A stretch of 10,234 nucleotides of DNA from an uncultured Micrococcales bacterium. GTDB taxonomy: Bacteria; Actinomycetota; Actinomycetes; Actinomycetales; Microbacteriaceae. Each line of letters begins with the position of its first letter. The stretch's first letter is position 1. The translations under genes were made by a program, and so were the position numbers. The notes beneath the pieces were generated by a model that had not been told where the DNA came from, searched no databases, and saw only the letters and a list, made by a program, of their open reading frames with translations. Location of the stretch: contig CAINTU010000092.1 in assembly GCA_903853515.1 (NCBI GenBank), positions 1 to 10,234 of the forward strand, read 5' to 3'. Below, one piece after another: positions 1 through 7,496 of this stretch.

Positions 1-43
1 CTTGCCAAGGTTGGGGTCGCGAGTTCGAATCTCGTCATCCGCT
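1..43 (+). tRNA. tRNA-Gly (anticodon GCC), 3' part only
   Basis: The window opens inside the anticodon arm. The loop TTGCCAA (2-8) carries anticodon GCC at 4-6. The T arm follows as GCGAG-TTCGAAT-CTCGT, with a G-T wobble at the first pair. The 3' acceptor strand is CATCCGC (36-42) with discriminator T at 43. The D arm and 5' acceptor strand lie upstream of the window. CCA is not encoded. This is the first of three closely spaced tRNA genes on the same strand. Confidence 0.93.
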
Positions 44-77
44 CGAAGCGGGCTCTTATAAGCCTCGTGGTAAACGT

Positions 78-152
78 GGTGGAGTGGCTGAGCGGCCCAA
101 AGCAGCAGCCTGCAAAGCTGTAAAACCACGGGTTCAAATCCCGTCTCCACCT
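78..152 (+). tRNA. tRNA-Cys (anticodon GCA)
   Basis: The acceptor stem GGTGGAG (78-84) pairs with CTCCACC (145-151), with discriminator T at 152 and an encoded CCA at 153-155. The anticodon stem GCAGC/GCTGT encloses the loop CTGCAAA (110-116), which gives anticodon GCA at 112-114. The T loop TTCAAAT sits in an ACGGG/CCCGT stem. The Gly-Cys-Val order is a familiar actinobacterial cluster. About 34 nt separate it from tRNA-Gly and 12 nt separate its CCA from tRNA-Val, so one precursor transcript is likely. Confidence 0.96.
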
Positions 153-167
153 CCAAGCTTTAGACCC

Positions 168-239
168 GGACGATTGGCGCAGCGGTAGCGCACTTCCTTG
201 ACATGGAAGGGGTCACTGGTTCGATCCCAGTATCGTCCA
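168..239 (+). tRNA. tRNA-Val (anticodon GAC)
   Basis: The acceptor stem GGACGAT (168-174) pairs with ATCGTCC (232-238), with discriminator A at 239 and an encoded CCA at 240-242. The anticodon stem CTTCC/GGAAG encloses the loop TTGACAT (198-204), giving anticodon GAC at 200-202. The T arm is CTGG-TTCGATC-CCAG. This is the last gene of the Gly-Cys-Val cluster. Confidence 0.96.
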
Positions 240-246
240 CCATATC

Positions 247-274
247 GGTGCATCTAGTCGCCTATTTTTTTCTT
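247..274 (+). terminator. weak intrinsic-terminator candidate after the tRNA cluster
   Basis: A seven-T run (265-271) begins 23 nt after the tRNA-Val CCA. It is preceded by a short possible stem, GGTG (247-250) with CGCC (259-262), which includes one G-T pair and an 8-nt loop. The T tract is convincing but the stem is weak, so the call is tentative. The rest of 275-387 shows no convincing -35/-10 pair and no coding signal. Confidence 0.35.
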
Positions 275-387
275 GTGATTCCAATGTCTGTGATTCAACT
301 AGGTGTTGCTTCTAATTCGTGGCCTTATGCCAAGCCAATGGTTAGCATGGTTCAATCGAGGTTCTCAATCGTTCGACCGCAAATCGC

Positions 388-395
388 AAAGAGGT
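388..395 (+). promoter_or_regulatory. Shine-Dalgarno site that fixes the RCC1 gene start
   Basis: AAAGAGGT (388-395) is a good match to the ribosome-binding consensus and ends 8 nt before the ATG at 404. Two further in-frame ATG codons (residues 9 and 12) lack such a site, so the first Met is preferred. That choice also leaves a normal positively charged n-region for the signal peptide. Confidence 0.75.
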
Positions 396-403
396 AATCA
401 CTT

Positions 404-3214
404 ATGTTGGCTAGCAGCTTTCGACGAATGGCAACGATGCGCTTGGTCATCTCAACATTCGTAGCATTCTTAGCCGTGGCATTCAGCCTGGTATCTCTCT
501 CATCTGCGCAGGCTGTTGATTCGGCCAGCCCAGTGTATTCACCTGTCTCTGCCTCGAATTCAGCCACCTGCGCCATCCGCGCGTCGGCCATCGTTTACTG
601 CGTCGGCCTCAATGACTATGGCCAGCTCGGTAACGGTTCCAAGGACTCGATCACAGAGCCCGCGCAGGTCACCGGTTTGCCGCAAGCGATCTCGGTTAGT
701 CTCGGCAAGACATCTGCCTGTGCGATCGCAGCCAATTCAAACATTTGGTGTTGGGGCGATAACAGCTATGGCCAGCTTGGTGTCAGCACACAACAGATTT
801 CGGCCTATGGGGCCATCGATACCGGTCTCGCTTCTGCGACTGCGATTTCGGTAGGCGACGCATTCGCTTGCGCGATAAGAAACTCGGCAGTTTGGTGTTG
901 GGGTGACGACAGCAAAGGCCAATTAGGGCACTCGACATCAATGCCCGCTCAAGTAGCTCTGCCATCGCCTGCTCGTCAAGTTTCGGCAGGTTCGAATTTC
1001 GGCTGCGCACTTTTGAGCGACAATTCGGTCTGGTGCTGGGGTGCAAACGAAGTTGGTCAACTGGGCCGAGGTTCAACTTCGACCTCAGAGGGCATGCCCG
1101 CAAAAGTCTTGCAAAATGCAAGTGCAATTAGTGCCGGTTTGAATTCTGCATGCGCGTTGCTTTCTGATTCAACAGTTGCCTGCTGGGGTTCGAACAGCAA
1201 CGGGCAATTGGGCAACGCAGCGCTTGTCGATTCATCGTCACCGGTAAGTGTCACAAGTATCACCGGCGCCACGCAGGTTAGCGTTGGTTCGAGCTTCGCA
1301 TGCACAATAGTTGCGGCGAATGCTGTTTATTGTTGGGGCAAAAATGATCAAGGTCAATTGGGCATTGCAACAAAAATCGATTCAAGCATTCGAGTGCCGT
1401 CTAAATTAAAACTTGCGGTCTATTTGTCTGCGGGCGCAGCACATCTCTGCGCGCTCGACACAGCGGGAAACATCAACTGCGTTGGTTCTGACGAGCACGG
1501 CGAATGGGGTTCTGTCGCATCGAGTGCAGTCGCCTTGAAAGCTAATGCGACCCAGGTGTCGGCGATCTCGGCTGGCACAGACGAAACGTGTGCAATCAAA
1601 TCACCAAACGGGTCGCTGGCTTGCTTCGGTTCATTCACTGCGAATCTTGATCAGGTCAATGGTGTTTCACAGGTCGACGTAGGCGATGAAAGCGCCTGCT
1701 ATGTGCGCACCGATCACACGGTGTGGTGCTTCGGCGCTAACAACGGCGGCGAATTGGGCGACGGAACCATCACCGATCGACCTGCACCGGTGCAGGTCTC
1801 TGGACTAGCGAACATCACGCAGGTTGCTGTCGGCTATCGTCATGCCTGCGCGGTAAGCGCTGACGGTTTGGTTTATTGTTGGGGCAGCAATACCAAGGGT
1901 CAGCTTGGCACAGCAGACACCAAGGATTACCGCACCCCGCAGGCTGTTGTTGGTTTGGTAAATGTTGCGGGCATAACAGCTGGGCATTGGCACACTTGCG
2001 CTTGGCTAAATGATGGTAGTGACTATTGCTTTGGCGACAACTCTAAATCTCAGGTCGGCTCAAACAATCTAAAGAGCATTAACTCAATGAGCCTCAGCGA
2101 CTACGGCACCTGTGCTCTAAAAAGCGACAAGAGCGTCACTTGTTGGGGGCTAAATACTGATTTGCAGTCGCCTTCAAACACTGGCGTAACGAATGCCGTT
2201 GCTATCTATTCGGCAGGCTCGCAAAACTGTGCCGTGCTGCAAGGTGGCGCAACGAGTTGTTGGGGCAAACCATCGATGCCTGTCTCAAATCTCGGCAATG
2301 TCGCACAGTTGGCACTGGGTAATGGTTTTGTCTGCGGCCTGGCAAACTCAGTCATGTCGTGTCTTGGCACAAATTCAGTTGGGCAGCTCGGTTCTAGCTT
2401 CGGCTTCAGGTCGATAGCAATTCAAGAAGTGCCTACAATCACCGGCGATTTAAAGGTTGGCACATCACTAGCGGTTACCAACCTCTCGGCGGTTCCTGGC
2501 TCAACGATTTCTTATGAGTGGTTGCGGTCTGCGCAGGTTGTCGCCGGCGCGGGTGACGCGCAGTATGCACTGACTAGCGCCGATTTCAATCGCAACCTTG
2601 CGGCACGAGTTCATCGCACGCTATGGCAGATGGTCACGTTAGATTACCCAGCCACGGCCAGTGTCAAAATTGTTGCCGGTGATCTGCCAAAGAACTTGCA
2701 AATCCAAACCATCGGTTCTGCGATGGTCGATTCGACCGTTGAGTTGGCCATGCCAAATCTGCCGAATGGCGCGAGCGTTATTTATCGCTGGAGCCAGGCG
2801 GGCAAGCAGGGTTCGCACGCAGCCGCCACCAACGCTTTCAAAGCGACTGATTTAGGCGCGGTATTCACCATCACAGCAACCGTGAGTGCAACAGGTTTCA
2901 ATTCAGCCGATTACACGATAAACCTGCCGGCAGTTGTGGCAGCTTCGCAGTCAAATCAGACGCCGATTGCAATTAGCGGCAAATTCAAGGTTGGTTCAAC
3001 CCTCATTGCCCGAAGTCTCGGTTGGTCTGTAGGCAGCAAAGTTAGTTACCAGTGGTTGCGCAACAAGGTTGCCATCAAGGCAGCCACGAAGGCTAACTAC
3101 AAATTGGTTGCGCTCGATGCAAACGCCAAATTAAGTTGCCGAGTCACAGTGACCAAAGTTGGCTACCAGACCGCTTCGCTGACTTCGGCGCAGACCGTCA
3201 AGATAGTCAAATAG
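404..3214 (+). CDS. secreted RCC1-repeat (double beta-propeller) protein with C-terminal Ig-like repeats
   Basis: This 936-residue protein has no specific function I can name. Residues 1-37 form a signal peptide: a basic start, a hydrophobic core at about 13-34, and an AQA cleavage site before V38. Residues about 45-665 hold 14 RCC1-type repeats of the form C-x8-10-C-[WFVL]-G-x-N-x2-G-[QE]-L-G. Cysteine pairs start at residues 56, 106, 156, 201, 250, 300, 349, 396, 432, 482, 532, 570, 609 and 644. Fourteen repeats would make two seven-bladed propellers. Residues about 675-936 are three Ig-like repeats with KVG(S/T)(S/T)L and S(Y)xWLR motifs (residues 684-706 and 862-886; the middle copy is divergent). 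There is no LPxTG motif, C-terminal membrane helix or choice-of-anchor signal, so release from the cell or non-covalent surface binding is inferred. RCC1 propellers usually bind proteins, but no partner or enzyme activity can be read here. It follows the tRNAs and converges on the VIT gene. Confidence 0.9.
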   Translation: MLASSFRRMATMRLVISTFVAFLAVAFSLVSLSSAQAVDSASPVYSPVSASNSATCAIRASAIVYCVGLNDYGQLGNGSKDSITEPAQVTGLPQAISVSLGKTSACAIAANSNIWCWGDNSYGQLGVSTQQISAYGAIDTGLASATAISVGDAFACAIRNSAVWCWGDDSKGQLGHSTSMPAQVALPSPARQVSAGSNFGCALLSDNSVWCWGANEVGQLGRGSTSTSEGMPAKVLQNASAISAGLNSACALLSDSTVACWGSNSNGQLGNAALVDSSSPVSVTSITGATQVSVGSSFACTIVAANAVYCWGKNDQGQLGIATKIDSSIRVPSKLKLAVYLSAGAAHLCALDTAGNINCVGSDEHGEWGSVASSAVALKANATQVSAISAGTDETCAIKSPNGSLACFGSFTANLDQVNGVSQVDVGDESACYVRTDHTVWCFGANNGGELGDGTITDRPAPVQVSGLANITQVAVGYRHACAVSADGLVYCWGSNTKGQLGTADTKDYRTPQAVVGLVNVAGITAGHWHTCAWLNDGSDYCFGDNSKSQVGSNNLKSINSMSLSDYGTCALKSDKSVTCWGLNTDLQSPSNTGVTNAVAIYSAGSQNCAVLQGGATSCWGKPSMPVSNLGNVAQLALGNGFVCGLANSVMSCLGTNSVGQLGSSFGFRSIAIQEVPTITGDLKVGTSLAVTNLSAVPGSTISYEWLRSAQVVAGAGDAQYALTSADFNRNLAARVHRTLWQMVTLDYPATASVKIVAGDLPKNLQIQTIGSAMVDSTVELAMPNLPNGASVIYRWSQAGKQGSHAAATNAFKATDLGAVFTITATVSATGFNSADYTINLPAVVAASQSNQTPIAISGKFKVGSTLIARSLGWSVGSKVSYQWLRNKVAIKAATKANYKLVALDANAKLSCRVTVTKVGYQTASLTSAQTVKIVK

Positions 3215-3216
3215 CT

Positions 3217-3954
3217 CTAGTTGATGCTGGTGCCTACAAGGTGGCCGATCAAATAGGTTATGCCCATAGTCATCAAACTGACGATCAGGTTGCGCCAGAT
3301 TGGTTTCGCCGGCTTTGAGCCACCAATAGTCGAGCCTACGAATCCAGTCACAACCAATGCAAACACCACGGCGATTGCCGTCGCCAGAACACGGTACGAG
3401 CCAAAAGTAGCGACCGCCAAAAGCGGCAGCAATCCACCGGCTGCAAAAGCGATAAACGAACTTACAGCCGCCTGCATAGGATTCGCGTGTTGATCTACAT
3501 CGATGCCTAGCTCTGCATCTGCGTGAGCGCGCAAAGCATCTTTAGCAGTGAGCTCTTCTGCCACCTTGATTGCAAGAACAGGCGAGATGCCCTTTTGCTC
3601 ATAGAACCATGCCAACTCGCGAAGTTCGCCCTCAGGATTCGCTTTGAGTTCAGCGCGTTCAGTCTCGATGGCCGCCTTCTCGCTGTCGCGCTGTGCCGAG
3701 ACCGAAGTGTATTCACCGCCGGCCATAGAAAATGATCCTGCAACGATGGCCGCTGTGCCGGCAATCAGAATAGAAGCCGCTGTTGCGCCTGGGGCTGCTG
3801 CAACACCCAAAACCATTCCAGAGGTAGACATTATGCCGTCGTTTGCCCCAAGAATTCCGGCGCGCAACCAGTTGAGTCTCGAAGCCATCTCGTTCTTGGC
3901 AAATTCGGCAGTGGCAACAACTTGGTCGATGCTCGAGTCATTCGGTTTGGTCAT
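3217..3954 (-). CDS. VIT1/CCC1-family (DUF125) iron/manganese transporter
   Basis: This 245-residue membrane protein belongs to the vacuolar iron transporter family, which moves Fe2+ or Mn2+ across membranes; in bacteria metal export or detoxification is usually assumed. Five hydrophobic segments lie at about 29-52, 58-78, 160-184, 188-212 and 220-243. The family signatures LRAGILGANDGI (30-41) and MAGGEYTSVSAQRDSE (77-92) are clear. The loop between segments 2 and 3 (about 86-155) is rich in Glu (E92, E97, E99, E108, E110, E113, E119, E133, E134), as expected for the metal-binding cytoplasmic domain. I place the start at the ATG complementary to 3952-3954, which gives the usual N-terminus. 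An upstream ATG at 3999 would add 15 residues unlike the family. The upstream sequence (AGGA 3 nt before the ATG) is a poor, crowded ribosome site, so a leaderless transcript is possible. It is divergent from thrS and convergent with the RCC1 gene. Confidence 0.9.
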   Translation of the reverse strand: MTKPNDSSIDQVVATAEFAKNEMASRLNWLRAGILGANDGIMSTSGMVLGVAAAPGATAASILIAGTAAIVAGSFSMAGGEYTSVSAQRDSEKAAIETERAELKANPEGELRELAWFYEQKGISPVLAIKVAEELTAKDALRAHADAELGIDVDQHANPMQAAVSSFIAFAAGGLLPLLAVATFGSYRVLATAIAVVFALVVTGFVGSTIGGSKPAKPIWRNLIVSLMTMGITYLIGHLVGTSIN

Positions 3955-4014
3955 GAATCCTATAAAACACCAAACACGACGATCTCGACAGCAAGGCACA
4001 CCTAACCCGCAGAA

Positions 4015-4020
4015 TAGAAT
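4015..4020 (+). promoter_or_regulatory. possible -10 element for the thrS operon
   Basis: TAGAAT matches five of six bases of the TATAAT consensus and lies 24 nt before the TTG start of thrS, in the 89-nt gap between the divergent VIT and thrS genes. No good -35 hexamer sits at 16-18 bp, so the call rests on the -10 alone. The gap is too short for a T-box leader. Confidence 0.3.
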
Positions 4021-4043
4021 GAAGCATCAACCGAAAGAGAAAA

Positions 4044-6053
4044 TTGAGCGTCGACAATATCGAAATTATCGTTGATCTAGAAGCGCGAGAGGTTGCCACT
4101 GGCTCAACCGGCTTCGAGGTTTTCGCTGACCGCCAGGTCGTTGCGATGCGCGTTAATGGCGAGCTTCGCGATCTAGCCACGACACTTTCAGCCGGTGACG
4201 ATATTTCTGCGGTGCACATAACTTCAGAGGATGGCCTCAACATTTTGCGCCACTCGTGCGCACACGTTTTGGCCCAGGCAGTGCAAAGCATTAATCCAGA
4301 GGCAAAACTTGGCATCGGGCCGCCCATCCGTGATGGCTTTTATTACGACTTTGATGTCGAGATTCCGTTCACCCCAGATGATCTCAAGGCCATTGAAAAG
4401 AAGATGCAGTCAATCATCAAGGCAGGGCAGCGTTTCAAACGTGTTGGGGTGAGCGATGCCCAAGCCCAAAGCCGATTGAGTGCAGAACCATACAAGCTCG
4501 AGTTGATTTCGCTCAAATCTTCAAATGGCGATATCGGCGATGGTGGGGCAGAGGTGGGCGCTGGCGAGTTGTCGATTTATGAAAACGTCACTCACCCAGA
4601 TGGCGAGATTGCTTGGTTTGACCTGTGTCGCGGGCCGCACCTGCCATCAACTCGAATGATCGGCAATGGTTTCGCGCTGACTCGCTCTGCAGCGGCCTAT
4701 TGGCGTGGCAACGAAAATAACAAGCAATTGCAGAGAATCTATGGCACGGCTTGGCCGACCAAAGAAGAACTACAGGCACATCTTGTTCGTCAAGAAGAAG
4801 CCGCAAAGCGAGATCACAGAAGACTTGGCCAAGAGCTTGACCTGTTTTCTTTTCCTGACGAAATCGGTTCTGGCCTAGCTGTTTTTCACCCAAAGGGCGG
4901 CATCATTCGCAGGGTGATGGAAGATTACAGCCGCAAGCGTCACGAAGAAGCCGGCTATGAGTTCGTCTATTCGCCACACATCACAAAGTCGAACCTGTTC
5001 GAGACATCAGGCCACCTCGCCTGGTATGCCGACGGAATGTTCCCGCCAATCCGCCTCGACGAAGAACGCGATGAAGCTGGTCTAGTTCGCAAACAGGGTG
5101 CCGATTACTACCTAAAGCCGATGAACTGCCCGTTTCACGTGCTCGTATACCGTTCCCAGTCGCGCTCTTACCGCGATTTGCCACTGCGTATGTTCGAATT
5201 CGGGAGTGTTTATCGTTATGAGAAATCTGGCGTGCTGCCCGGTTTGACTAGAGCCCGTGGGTTCACTCAAGACGACGCTCACCTTTTCGTTACGCCAGAA
5301 GACATGGAACGCGAGCTGACCGACGTTTTGAACTTCGTTCTTGAGCTTTTGCGCGATTACGGTTTGAACGACTTTTATCTTGAACTTTCAACTCGTGAAG
5401 AGGGTAACCCCAAATTCGTAGGCAGTGATGAAATCTGGGATCGCGCTACTGCTGCACTTGAAAAAGTTGCGGGCGAGTCAGGGCTCACCTTGGTTCCAGA
5501 TCCAGGCGGCGCTGCCTTCTACGGCCCAAAGATCTCTGTTCAAGCAAAAGACGCGATCGGAAGAACTTGGCAGATGTCAACTATTCAGCTCGATTTCAAC
5601 ATCCCAGCGGCTTTCGGTATCGATTACACAGCCGCCGATGGTTCGAGGCAGACGCCGATAATGATTCACCGAGCACTGTTTGGTTCTATCGAACGATTCT
5701 TCGGCGTTCTCACCGAGCATTACGCTGGTCATTTTCCGCCTTGGTTGGCGCCGGTGCAAGTTGTCGGTATTCCTGTTGCAGACGAATACAGCGCCTACCT
5801 GCATGAGATTGCGGCCCAACTAAGAAAGCAGGGTGTGCGTATCAGCGTTGATGATTCAGACGAGCGCATGCAAAAGAAAATCAGAAACCACACACTTGCC
5901 AAGGTTCCTTTTCAACTTATTGCTGGTCAAGAAGACCGCGACAACAACGCAGTGTCTTTCAGATTCCGTGATGGCAGTCAAGAAAACGGCGTTCCTCGCG
6001 ACAAAGCAGTTGCTCGCATTCTTGCAGCTATCGAAAGCAAGGAACAGGTTTAG
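4044..6053 (+). CDS. thrS: threonine--tRNA ligase (ThrRS)
   Basis: The enzyme joins threonine to tRNA-Thr using ATP in the cytoplasm and edits mischarged Ser-tRNA-Thr. All domains are present in 669 residues: an N-terminal TGS-like domain (about 5-60), an editing domain with HSCAH (H70, H74) and CRGPH (C195, H199), and a class II catalytic core (about 265-565). The catalytic zinc ligands appear as C362 (in MNCPFH), H413 (in DDAHLF) and H542 (in IHRALFGSIERF), spaced as in E. coli C334/H385/H511. The anticodon-binding domain covers about 567-669. The start is TTG at 4044, after the purine-rich GAAAGAG (4033-4039); the next ATG, residue 35, would remove most of the TGS domain. Its TAG stop shares one base with the GTG start of the HIT gene, implying translational coupling. 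It appears to be the first gene of the operon. Confidence 0.98.
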   Translation: MSVDNIEIIVDLEAREVATGSTGFEVFADRQVVAMRVNGELRDLATTLSAGDDISAVHITSEDGLNILRHSCAHVLAQAVQSINPEAKLGIGPPIRDGFYYDFDVEIPFTPDDLKAIEKKMQSIIKAGQRFKRVGVSDAQAQSRLSAEPYKLELISLKSSNGDIGDGGAEVGAGELSIYENVTHPDGEIAWFDLCRGPHLPSTRMIGNGFALTRSAAAYWRGNENNKQLQRIYGTAWPTKEELQAHLVRQEEAAKRDHRRLGQELDLFSFPDEIGSGLAVFHPKGGIIRRVMEDYSRKRHEEAGYEFVYSPHITKSNLFETSGHLAWYADGMFPPIRLDEERDEAGLVRKQGADYYLKPMNCPFHVLVYRSQSRSYRDLPLRMFEFGSVYRYEKSGVLPGLTRARGFTQDDAHLFVTPEDMERELTDVLNFVLELLRDYGLNDFYLELSTREEGNPKFVGSDEIWDRATAALEKVAGESGLTLVPDPGGAAFYGPKISVQAKDAIGRTWQMSTIQLDFNIPAAFGIDYTAADGSRQTPIMIHRALFGSIERFFGVLTEHYAGHFPPWLAPVQVVGIPVADEYSAYLHEIAAQLRKQGVRISVDDSDERMQKKIRNHTLAKVPFQLIAGQEDRDNNAVSFRFRDGSQENGVPRDKAVARILAAIESKEQV

Positions 6054-6592
6054 TGCCTGATGCATTCGAATCGGCGCAGGCACTTCAAGGCCAGGGCGAC
6101 GGTTTCGAACGACTGTGGACCCCGCACAGGCTCGTCTACATTCAATCTGGAACGCAACCAGCTGATGAAGATTGCCCTTTTTGTGCAGCGCCAAATAAAA
6201 CTGATGAAGAAGCCCTCATCGTTTACCGAGGTCTAAACGCATTCGTTCTGCTAAATCTTTATCCCTACAACAGCGGCCATCTTCTTGTCTGCCCTTATCG
6301 CCACATTGCAAACTACGACGAGGCCAACGAGATTGAGATCGCCGAGATTGGCGCTCTAACTGCAAAAGCCATGCGCGTGTTGAGAGACAAGGGCGGCGCC
6401 CACGGGTTCAACATTGGCATGAATCAAGGTGAGGTGGCTGGTGCAGGCATTGCGGCACATCTTCATCAGCACATTGTGCCGAGATGGCGAAACGATGCGA
6501 ACTTTTTTCCGATAATCGCTCAGACCAAGGCCCTACCAAAACTGCTTGGTCAAGTGCGCGACGAAATAGCAGCCGGTTTCGCAAACGCTTAG
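6053..6592 (+). CDS. HIT-domain protein, probable Ap4A phosphorylase-like
   Basis: This 179-residue histidine-triad protein resembles mycobacterial Rv2613c, a diadenosine tetraphosphate phosphorylase that also follows thrS. It probably splits dinucleoside polyphosphates or related nucleotides in the cytoplasm. Visible signatures are LWTPHR (21-26), LNLYPYNSGHLLV (67-79), HGFNIG (117-122) and the triad HLHQHIVPRW (136-145), with H138 the expected nucleophile. A CPFC motif (C41, C44), with H84 and H136, matches the ligand pattern of zinc-binding HIT/GalT-type proteins, so a structural zinc is likely (inference). Translation starts at GTG 6053, overlapping the thrS stop by one base (TAGTG). pdxS follows after 10 nt. 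The exact substrate cannot be told from sequence alone. Confidence 0.9.
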   Translation: MPDAFESAQALQGQGDGFERLWTPHRLVYIQSGTQPADEDCPFCAAPNKTDEEALIVYRGLNAFVLLNLYPYNSGHLLVCPYRHIANYDEANEIEIAEIGALTAKAMRVLRDKGGAHGFNIGMNQGEVAGAGIAAHLHQHIVPRWRNDANFFPIIAQTKALPKLLGQVRDEIAAGFANA

Positions 6593-6602
6593 ACTTATAA
6601 CC

Positions 6603-7496
6603 ATGTCGCACACTGAAAACACTTCAACTCCGCTGGTCAAGCGCGGTCTCGCTGAGATGCTCAAGGGCGGTGTAATCATGGATGTGGTTACCGCCGATCA
6701 AGCAAAAATCGCAGAGGACGCTGGTGCAGTGGCCGTTATGGCCCTAGAGCGCGTTCCTGCTGATATTCGTGCTCAGGGTGGCGTGGCCAGAATGAGCGAC
6801 CCAGATTTGATTGATCAAATCATCGCCTCTGTTTCTATTCCGGTCATGGCTAAAGCTCGCATCGGCCACTTTGTTGAGGCCCAGATTTTGCAGTCGCTAA
6901 AGGTCGATTACATCGACGAATCTGAAGTTTTGAGCCCTGCCGACTATGTCAACCACATCGACAAGCACGCCTTTGACGTTCCCTTCGTTTGCGGTGCCAC
7001 TAATTTGGGTGAGGCCTTGCGCCGAATCACTGAGGGTGCAGCAATGATTCGTTCTAAGGGCGAAGCTGGCACCGGTGACGTTTCAGAGGCTACAAAGCAC
7101 ATCCGCACAATCCTTGGTGAAATTCGCGCGCTAGCTGCAAAGACTCCAGACGAACTTTATGTGGCTGCTAAAGAGCTTCAGGCTCCTTATCAGCTAGTTG
7201 CCGAAGTGGCCAAGACTGGCAAGCTTCCTGTTGTGTTGTTCACAGCTGGTGGTGTCGCTACTCCGGCCGATGCAGCGTTGATGATGCAGTTAGGCGCAGA
7301 CGGCGTGTTCGTGGGTTCAGGCATCTTCAAATCGGGCAATCCTGCTGCGCGCGCAGCGGCAATTGTTAAGGCAACAACAAACTTCGAAGACGCCGACATT
7401 CTTGCTGAGGCAAGCCGCGGCCTTGGTGAAGCAATGGTTGGCATCAACGTTGCAGACCTACCAGCGCCACATCGTTTGGCAGATCGCGGCTGGTAA
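6603..7496 (+). CDS. pdxS: pyridoxal 5'-phosphate synthase, synthase subunit PdxS
   Basis: PdxS builds pyridoxal 5'-phosphate from ribose 5-phosphate, glyceraldehyde 3-phosphate and ammonia supplied by PdxT (the DXP-independent vitamin B6 route). The 297-residue TIM barrel is complete and highly conserved. Catalytic residues are D27 (in VIMDV), K84 (in VMAKARIGHF) and K152 (in RSKGEAGTGDV), each three positions later than B. subtilis D24, K81 and K149. The C-terminus PHRLADRGW is typical. The start is ATG 6603. No clear Shine-Dalgarno sequence lies between the HIT stop and this ATG (the gap reads ACTTATAACC), so the gene probably depends on reinitiation after the HIT gene. Its TAA stop is followed directly by the 14-bp repeat array leading to pdxT. 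Confidence 0.98.
   Translation: MSHTENTSTPLVKRGLAEMLKGGVIMDVVTADQAKIAEDAGAVAVMALERVPADIRAQGGVARMSDPDLIDQIIASVSIPVMAKARIGHFVEAQILQSLKVDYIDESEVLSPADYVNHIDKHAFDVPFVCGATNLGEALRRITEGAAMIRSKGEAGTGDVSEATKHIRTILGEIRALAAKTPDELYVAAKELQAPYQLVAEVAKTGKLPVVLFTAGGVATPADAALMMQLGADGVFVGSGIFKSGNPAARAAAIVKATTNFEDADILAEASRGLGEAMVGINVADLPAPHRLADRGW

Noticed and set aside
203..397. 64-codon open frame starting inside tRNA-Val
   Set aside because: It begins in the tRNA anticodon arm, has no ribosome site and shows no protein family features.
1..400. tRNA cluster as an integration site for a mobile element carrying the RCC1 and VIT genes
   Set aside because: There is no integrase or transposase, and no repeated tRNA 3' end was found downstream; nothing beyond location supports it.
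3993..4005. Possible DtxR/IdeR- or MntR-like operator upstream of the VIT gene (imperfect AAGG-CACA-CCTAA)
   Set aside because: Only one half resembles the IdeR consensus (TTAGGT on the minus strand) and the other half does not match; it is too weak to call, although metal control of a VIT gene would make sense.
3644..4075. 143-codon plus-strand frame opposite the VIT gene
   Set aside because: It is antisense to a clear VIT-family membrane protein and runs into thrS in another frame; its composition looks like a shadow frame.
6595..6601. TATAAC just before pdxS as a promoter for leaderless pdxS mRNA
   Set aside because: The hexamer ends one base before the ATG, so transcription from it would start inside the gene; no -35 is evident either.
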